Source: Sulfurimonas lithotrophica
GTDB taxonomy: Bacteria; Campylobacterota; Campylobacteria; Campylobacterales; Sulfurimonadaceae
NCBI RefSeq assembly: GCF_009258225.1
Contig: NZ_CP043617.1
Location: forward strand, 496,001-560,000
Direction of reading: 5' to 3'
Length of the DNA: 64,000 bases
The position numbers and the translations under genes are program-made. Positions 59,404 through 64,000 of this stretch are shown piece by piece (within the stretch, counting starts at the first letter, position 1; every line of letters starts with the position of its first letter). The notes under the pieces were generated by a model that made no database searches, was not told the DNA's origin, and saw nothing but the letters and a program-made list of their open reading frames with translations.

Positions 59404-60066
59404 TTGTCAATAAAAGAGATAGTGAAATCACTTAGCTTTTTTTCATCGCTAAATGATGAAGATGTTGAAAAAATATGTACTATTTCAACTTTACATAAAT
59501 ATACTACAGGCTATGTACTTCACTATGAAAATCAAGATAAAGATTCAATAGAATTTCTTGTAAGCGGACTTGCCAAAGCATATAAAATAGATAAACATAA
59601 AAATGAGATTTTTTTATATCATTTATCAAATGATTCTTTACTCTCAGATATTAATAATATATCGTCAGATACACTTACTTCTTTTTCAAACTTAGAAATG
59701 GCGGAAGACTCCGTTGTACTTAAAATCGATTATACAGAATTCAAACAACAGTTTTTAAACAGTAGAATATTATGCAGCGAACTTATGAATGAGATTATAA
59801 AACGCTCGGAATATATGCAAAATATATTTAATCGTGAATTTATCTTTGATGCAGTAACAAAAGTCGCTAAAATGATAGATGATGATTTGGATATGTTTAA
59901 TAAGATAAAACGACATGATATTTCTTTAATATTAAATATACAACCGGCTACTCTATCTAGAGTCCTTAGTAGATTAAAAAGAAATAACATTATCAGTATT
60001 GAGCATGGAAAAATCGGAATTATCGATAAAGAGGAACTAAAAGCTATATATGAGGAGGTACTATGA
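59404..60066 (+). CDS. Crp/Fnr-family transcriptional regulator
   Basis: A 220-residue protein with a cyclic-nucleotide-like beta-barrel (about 1-120), a dimerisation helix and a C-terminal winged helix (KRHDISLILNIQPATLSRVLSRLKRNNII). It lacks the N-terminal cysteine cluster of oxygen-sensing Fnr, so it may sense NO, via haem, or another signal, as DNR-type regulators do. The start is TTG at 59404. It probably recognises the TTGAT-N4-ATCAA boxes at 49485 and 58889, and would then autoregulate its own operon. That link is inference. Confidence 0.87.
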   Translation: MSIKEIVKSLSFFSSLNDEDVEKICTISTLHKYTTGYVLHYENQDKDSIEFLVSGLAKAYKIDKHKNEIFLYHLSNDSLLSDINNISSDTLTSFSNLEMAEDSVVLKIDYTEFKQQFLNSRILCSELMNEIIKRSEYMQNIFNREFIFDAVTKVAKMIDDDLDMFNKIKRHDISLILNIQPATLSRVLSRLKRNNIISIEHGKIGIIDKEELKAIYEEVL

Positions 60067-61028
60067 AAAAAATTAAAATTGTTATCGCATTAATTTTTCT
60101 GCTTTCAATATTATTGGCAATTATTTTTAGTTATATTAATGAACAAAGAAGTGTTAGCAATAATTTCCTAAACGTAATCAATCAGCAAAAAGCATTTACC
60201 CAAGAGATAGCAAAAAATATTTTTTATATGTATAAAAATCAAAATGCATCGGATAAACAACTTGACGATTCAATTAAAAAATTTTTATCGAATATGCAAA
60301 ATAGAGATAAAAATCTTAAATATATTGATTCTAAAGAGATAAGAGAACATAGCAAAGAAATAGCAGTTTTATGGAATAAATTTTATTTAGAAGTTCAAAA
60401 TTTCAGGGATTTAAATAAGGTTACGGTTGCGTATTCGAATTTAATATTAGAAGAACTTGTAAATAAGATATATAATTTGAATTTAGACTTGGTAGTTGAA
60501 TTTAATACAATGATAGATATTTATCATAAAGAGCTTGAAAATAATATATCTACTTATAGAAATATAGAGTACATCTTATTTTTAGTACTTGTAATTTGTT
60601 TAATATATCTTGTTAGTCAAGTAAAAGATTTAATAAAGTTTTTTCAAAAGTTTACTTCCGCATCAAAAAGAGTTATATCAAATGCAAGTGTTATAGGTAT
60701 CAAAAAAATTGAAGAAACAAAAACGGTAGAGGATGTGGCTTCTGCAACCTATGCTTTTAATACATTGGTTGAAAAAATAGACACTTCAATATTAAATGCT
60801 ACTAACTCCATAGAAAACACATATGCAAACCTCCATACTCTTGAGAACGATATAGAAAATTTTATAGAACTAATCAGTGAGATGCATGACGGAGAAGAGA
60901 TAGATAAAGAACTTACAAAAAAAGAAGATATCCTTATCGAATCACTTGAAGAGTTAAATGTCTCTGCTGAAAATCTTAAAAATTTAAAAAGAGATTTTTT
61001 AGAGTTTGCAAATCAGAAGAGGGATTAA
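60063..61028 (+). CDS. Membrane sensor protein without kinase domain (PilJ/NarX-like N-terminus)
   Basis: A 321-residue protein with two membrane helices (about 7-23 and 168-188) enclosing a helical periplasmic domain of about 140 residues, as in NarX/PilJ-type sensors. A cytoplasmic HAMP-like/coiled-coil part follows (about 190-321, SATYAFNTLVEKIDTSILNATNSIENT). It has neither a kinase domain nor a clear methyl-accepting signalling tip. It overlaps the Crp/Fnr gene by four bases (ATGA) and ends one base before the PAS kinase. It might pass its signal to that kinase. Confidence 0.7.
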   Translation: MKKIKIVIALIFLLSILLAIIFSYINEQRSVSNNFLNVINQQKAFTQEIAKNIFYMYKNQNASDKQLDDSIKKFLSNMQNRDKNLKYIDSKEIREHSKEIAVLWNKFYLEVQNFRDLNKVTVAYSNLILEELVNKIYNLNLDLVVEFNTMIDIYHKELENNISTYRNIEYILFLVLVICLIYLVSQVKDLIKFFQKFTSASKRVISNASVIGIKKIEETKTVEDVASATYAFNTLVEKIDTSILNATNSIENTYANLHTLENDIENFIELISEMHDGEEIDKELTKKEDILIESLEELNVSAENLKNLKRDFLEFANQKRD

Positions 61029-61029
61029 G

Positions 61030-62112
61030 ATGCTGCAACAGTTTAAAGATGCCATTGAGAGTTCAAACATAATTTCTAAGACCGATACGAATGGAATAAT
61101 AACCTTTGTAAATGATGAATTTTGCAAAATATCGGGTTATACAAAAGATGAACTTATAGGACAAAATCATAATATCGTTCGCCATCCCGATGTTGATAAG
61201 AACAACTTCAAAGAGCTTTGGAATACTATAAAAAATAAAAAGATATATAAAAGTACGGTTAAGAACTTAGCAAAAGACGGTTCCGTTTTTTATGTAAATA
61301 CGACAATTATCCCTATTTTGGATGATAATGATGATATATTTGAGTATATAGCTATAAGGTATGATGTAACAAAAGAGATGTTTTACAAAGAGGAGTTGGA
61401 AAAAAACGAGGTAAAACAAAAGATTTTATTTGCCCAAGCAAGACATGCATCTTTAGGGCAGATGCTGGCAAATATTGCACATCAGTGGAGACAGCCCTTA
61501 ACAGAACTCTCCCTTACGGTTTTTAATCTGAAAAAGAATGCTCTCTCAAAAGATGAAGAAGCTTTGCAAAAGTATTATGAAGAGAGTAAAAACATAATAA
61601 ACTCAATGTCTAAAACTATAGAAGATTTTAGTAACTTTTTTACGCCAAACAGAGAAGTTGAACAGTTTGATATAAAACTTAGTGTAGATGAAGCGTTAGA
61701 ACTTATGGATAACTCACTAAAGAGTTCCATGGTAGATGTGGAGTTTAGAATACAAAACGATTTGGAAGTTCTGGGTGTTGCAAACGAGTTGACGCAAGTA
61801 GTTCTAAATCTTTTAAAAAATTCTATAGATGCATTTGAATTAAACGGAGTGTTGATTCGTCAAATAGATATAACAATTAGAAGATTAAAAGATTCGGCGG
61901 AGATAGAGTTTAGAGATAATGCGGGTGGAATAAAAAAAGATATTGTCGATAGAATATTTGAACCCTACTTTACATCCAAGCATCAAAAAAACGGTACGGG
62001 TTTGGGGCTGTTTATGTCTAAGATGATAGTTGAACAATCTTTTGACGGTTCTTTGGATGTTAAAAGTAAAAAACATTACACGATTTTTAGTATAAAAATA
62101 CCGACGGCGTAG
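61030..62112 (+). CDS. Soluble PAS-domain sensor histidine kinase
   Basis: A protein of about 360 residues without membrane segments. An Aer-like PAS domain (about 5-115, SKTDTNGIITFVNDEFCKISGYTKDELIGQNHNIVRHPD) is followed by the H box IAHQWRQPLTEL (His 151), the N box LNLLKNSIDAFE and the ATP lid DNAGGIKKDIVDRIFEPYFTSKHQKNGTGLGL. The ATG at 61030, with GAGGGA before it, is preferred to an in-frame ATG at 61006 inside the previous gene. It should phosphorylate the response regulator encoded three bases later. Confidence 0.9.
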   Translation: MLQQFKDAIESSNIISKTDTNGIITFVNDEFCKISGYTKDELIGQNHNIVRHPDVDKNNFKELWNTIKNKKIYKSTVKNLAKDGSVFYVNTTIIPILDDNDDIFEYIAIRYDVTKEMFYKEELEKNEVKQKILFAQARHASLGQMLANIAHQWRQPLTELSLTVFNLKKNALSKDEEALQKYYEESKNIINSMSKTIEDFSNFFTPNREVEQFDIKLSVDEALELMDNSLKSSMVDVEFRIQNDLEVLGVANELTQVVLNLLKNSIDAFELNGVLIRQIDITIRRLKDSAEIEFRDNAGGIKKDIVDRIFEPYFTSKHQKNGTGLGLFMSKMIVEQSFDGSLDVKSKKHYTIFSIKIPTA

Positions 62113-62115
62113 TAG

Positions 62116-62790
62116 ATGAGAGATAAAAAGTTAAAGACTCTAAAGGTTTTACTTGTAGAGGATGAACAAGCTATTGCAGAGCTTTTAAAGAGTGCAATCG
62201 GCGATAATTTTCGCTCGTTTATCATAGCAAACGACGGTCTTGAAGGTTATGAACTTTATAGTAAAATAACTCCGGATATTATCATCACGGACATTATGAT
62301 GCCAAACTCATCAGGACTCGAATTAGCAAAAAAAATACGTTTAAACGATAGACTGATTCCCATAATTATTCTTAGTGCATTTAGTGAAAAGGAGAAGCTT
62401 TTCGGTGCTATAGATGCAGGTGTGACAAAGTATTTTACAAAACCGTATGATCCTGATGAGATACTTGAATATATTCATACTATTGCATCTGAGATACAAG
62501 AGAAGACCTTGGAGTTATGTGATGATTTTAGCTTTGATAAGAACAACCATTCACTTTACAAAGAATCCAGCTTTGTAAAGCTTAGTAAAAACGAGACAAG
62601 TTTTATTACATTGCTCGCTGAATCTTTGGAGAGACGATTAAGTTACGAAGATATAAAATCTTCTATGTGGGAAGATAAAGATGTAAGTGATGAGAGGCTT
62701 AGAACTTTTGTAAAAAGACTTCGTGAAAAAACCTCCAAAAATCTCATAGAGACTATTAAAGGTTACGGTTACAGACTTAACGAAAGTTAG
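62116..62790 (+). CDS. OmpR-type response regulator
   Basis: A 224-residue regulator with a receiver domain (phospho-acceptor Asp about 59 in IIITDIMMPNSSGLELAKKI; acidic pair in LLVEDEQAI; Lys in YFTKPYD). A C-terminal winged-helix output domain (about 135-222, LRTFVKRLREKTSKNLIETIKGYGYRL) binds DNA. It is the partner of the PAS kinase upstream. It overlaps the convergent reductase gene by 14 bases. The target genes are unknown, with the nos operon a reasonable candidate. Confidence 0.93.
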   Translation: MRDKKLKTLKVLLVEDEQAIAELLKSAIGDNFRSFIIANDGLEGYELYSKITPDIIITDIMMPNSSGLELAKKIRLNDRLIPIIILSAFSEKEKLFGAIDAGVTKYFTKPYDPDEILEYIHTIASEIQEKTLELCDDFSFDKNNHSLYKESSFVKLSKNETSFITLLAESLERRLSYEDIKSSMWEDKDVSDERLRTFVKRLREKTSKNLIETIKGYGYRLNES

Positions 62791-64000
62791 TTCTCTCAAT
62801 CGGTGGCTTGTAATTTGGGTCCTTACCCTCAATAGTCCATAACTCTTTTACTTTAAGGCTTATTGTCTTTCTAAAACCATCTTCATGTATTTCAAGCTCT
62901 TTAAAGTTGTCTTTTAGTAGTTTTTCTTCATCTTCTTGAGATATCTTTTTTGATTGTTTTGGTAGTGCTATAGTTTGTTTTGACTCTAAATTTGCCAGAT
63001 GCCATAAAGACAAAAATAGTTCTGAATAGTTGTTTAAAATCTCTTTTGAATAAGTCTCAAAATCACTGTATCCGCTTTTTTCAAATAAAGAGATAATTAG
63101 TGTTACTACACTGTTAAGATGCACAAAAGGAACCATGGAAAAAAGCTCACGTCCTACACTTTTACCATCGGAGTGCTCAGCTCCTATAAAAATTCTACAA
63201 CCACCGTCCGTGTCTCCAAAGTTATTTGTTTTAAGTCCGATAAGACCGATATCGGTATGGCGGTGTCTGCCACATCCTTTTGCACAACCTGAAAAACCTA
63301 CAAAGATGGAATGTTTTTGAATTAAATCAAGTGGAAGGTATTTGGTTTCTTCTTTGATGCTCCAAACGGCATATGGACAAAGATTACCCGCACATGCTAC
63401 TACGGTTGAGCTGTTTGAAGGTGAGATAAGAGGTGATTTTTTTTCTTTAAGCCCAAGTATATAGATGTTTTGGTCTATTCCTAATCTTATTTGTGCATCG
63501 TTCTTTGTTGCAAACTCTGCAATCTTATTCATCTCGTCTGCTGTAAGTTTTGAGAAATTTGTTTGATATACAAAAGCATATGTTCCGTCTTTAAGTTCTC
63601 TATATTCACTAAACTTACCTTTATTCAAAACAAGTTCACCGCTTGTTAAAAACTCTTTTTTATACTCATTTTGAATAAGTTCTTTTAGTTTATCTATACC
63701 AATATCTTCGATGAGGTAAATAAGCCTTGTACGAGAGCGTGAGTATCTTGAACCGTGAGTATAAAAAGTTTCGACAAAAGCTTTGAAAAAATCAAATACA
63801 TCCTCTTTATGTAAAAATATATCCACATCTTGTGCAACATCTGTATTTTTTCCGCCCATATAGACATTAAAACCGAAAACTCCGTCTTTTTTTGCCAGTG
63901 CAAAGTAGATGTCGTTTGCAAAAAATGAGTTTACGTTTACCGAATTTCCGGAAATTCCGATAGATACACGGCGAGGAAGCATCCCTACATAACGAGGATT
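62777..64000 (-). CDS. Siroheme nitrite/sulfite reductase (NirA/CysI family), 5' end outside window
   Basis: The frame stays open to the edge: the last bases encode NPRYVGMLPRRVSIGISG, so the ATG at 63982 is internal and the N-terminus is beyond 64000. Over 400 residues are visible, with the siroheme/4Fe-4S cysteine motifs CAGNLC and GCAKGCGRH, and the reductase half-repeat block ACAGNLCPYAVWSIKEE. The family reduces nitrite or sulfite to ammonia or sulfide using ferredoxin or NAD(P)H. Which substrate is used here is undecided. It converges with the response regulator gene. Confidence 0.83.
   Translation of the reverse strand, partial: NPRYVGMLPRRVSIGISGNSVNVNSFFANDIYFALAKKDGVFGFNVYMGGKNTDVAQDVDIFLHKEDVFDFFKAFVETFYTHGSRYSRSRTRLIYLIEDIGIDKLKELIQNEYKKEFLTSGELVLNKGKFSEYRELKDGTYAFVYQTNFSKLTADEMNKIAEFATKNDAQIRLGIDQNIYILGLKEKKSPLISPSNSSTVVACAGNLCPYAVWSIKEETKYLPLDLIQKHSIFVGFSGCAKGCGRHRHTDIGLIGLKTNNFGDTDGGCRIFIGAEHSDGKSVGRELFSMVPFVHLNSVVTLIISLFEKSGYSDFETYSKEILNNYSELFLSLWHLANLESKQTIALPKQSKKISQEDEEKLLKDNFKELEIHEDGFRKTISLKVKELWTIEGKDPNYKPPIERTNFR

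Overview
The window looks like chromosomal DNA of a Campylobacterota (Epsilonproteobacteria) bacterium, most like Sulfurimonas and relatives. Four things point this way: the 16S and 23S rRNA sequences, the AT-rich protein-coding style, the gene orders rpsP-khpA-rimM-trmD-rplS and lysA-HAD-pheA-hisC-fliF-fliG-fliH-dxs, and a Wolinella-type (clade II) nos cluster. The assignment rests on recognition only; no database search was run.

Layout. 1-6548: end of an MsbA-like ABC exporter, then a MarR-type repressor divergent from a TolC/AcrA/AcrB-like efflux operon, with a 28-bp perfect palindrome between them. 6549-8785: ribosome and tRNA maturation operon (rpsP, khpA, rimM, trmD, rplS). 8786-14593: rRNA operon 16S-tRNA-Ile-23S-5S, with recognisable pre-16S and pre-23S processing stems. 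14604-18982 (minus): Cys/Met PLP enzyme, clpS, clpA and aat, a compact N-degron proteolysis set. 19033-31918: bioD, pyrB, pabB-like, a membrane histidine kinase, tal, pilT-like ATPase, rplY, pth, lptG-like, lysA, HAD phosphatase, pheA, hisC. 31934-37311: fliF, fliG, fliH and dxs. 37308-41958: pgeF divergent from an ovothiol locus (ovoA plus a coupled C-S lyase, ovoB candidate) and two small genes. 41955-44241: a small Cys-rich protein, dimeric dUTPase, a lone ABC ATPase and a DUF481 outer membrane protein. 44238-49367 (minus): ctpA, purC, purS, purQ, an SH3-domain protein, plsC, crcB.

49556-58853 is the most notable part: a nitrous-oxide-reductase accessory cluster (nosB, D, G, C1, C2, H, F, L, Y, a second Cys-poor NosL-like protein, a PAS protein, a second nosD, and a third NosL-like gene on the other strand). 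The catalytic gene nosZ, which heads this cluster in Wolinella, is absent from the window. 58957-62790 is a tightly packed sensory operon: exported protein, Crp/Fnr regulator, membrane sensor without a kinase domain, soluble PAS histidine kinase, response regulator. The promoters of nosB and of the sensory operon each carry a Crp/Fnr-type box (TTGAT-N4-ATCAA type) at the same distance, 22 bases, upstream of a -10 element. The box centre is therefore at -41.5 in both, which suggests co-regulation. The window ends inside a siroheme nitrite/sulfite reductase gene on the minus strand.

No insertion sequences, prophage, CRISPR array or integrase were seen. The most interesting candidates are the nosZ-less, NosD/NosL-duplicated nos cluster with its sensory operon, and the ovothiol locus.
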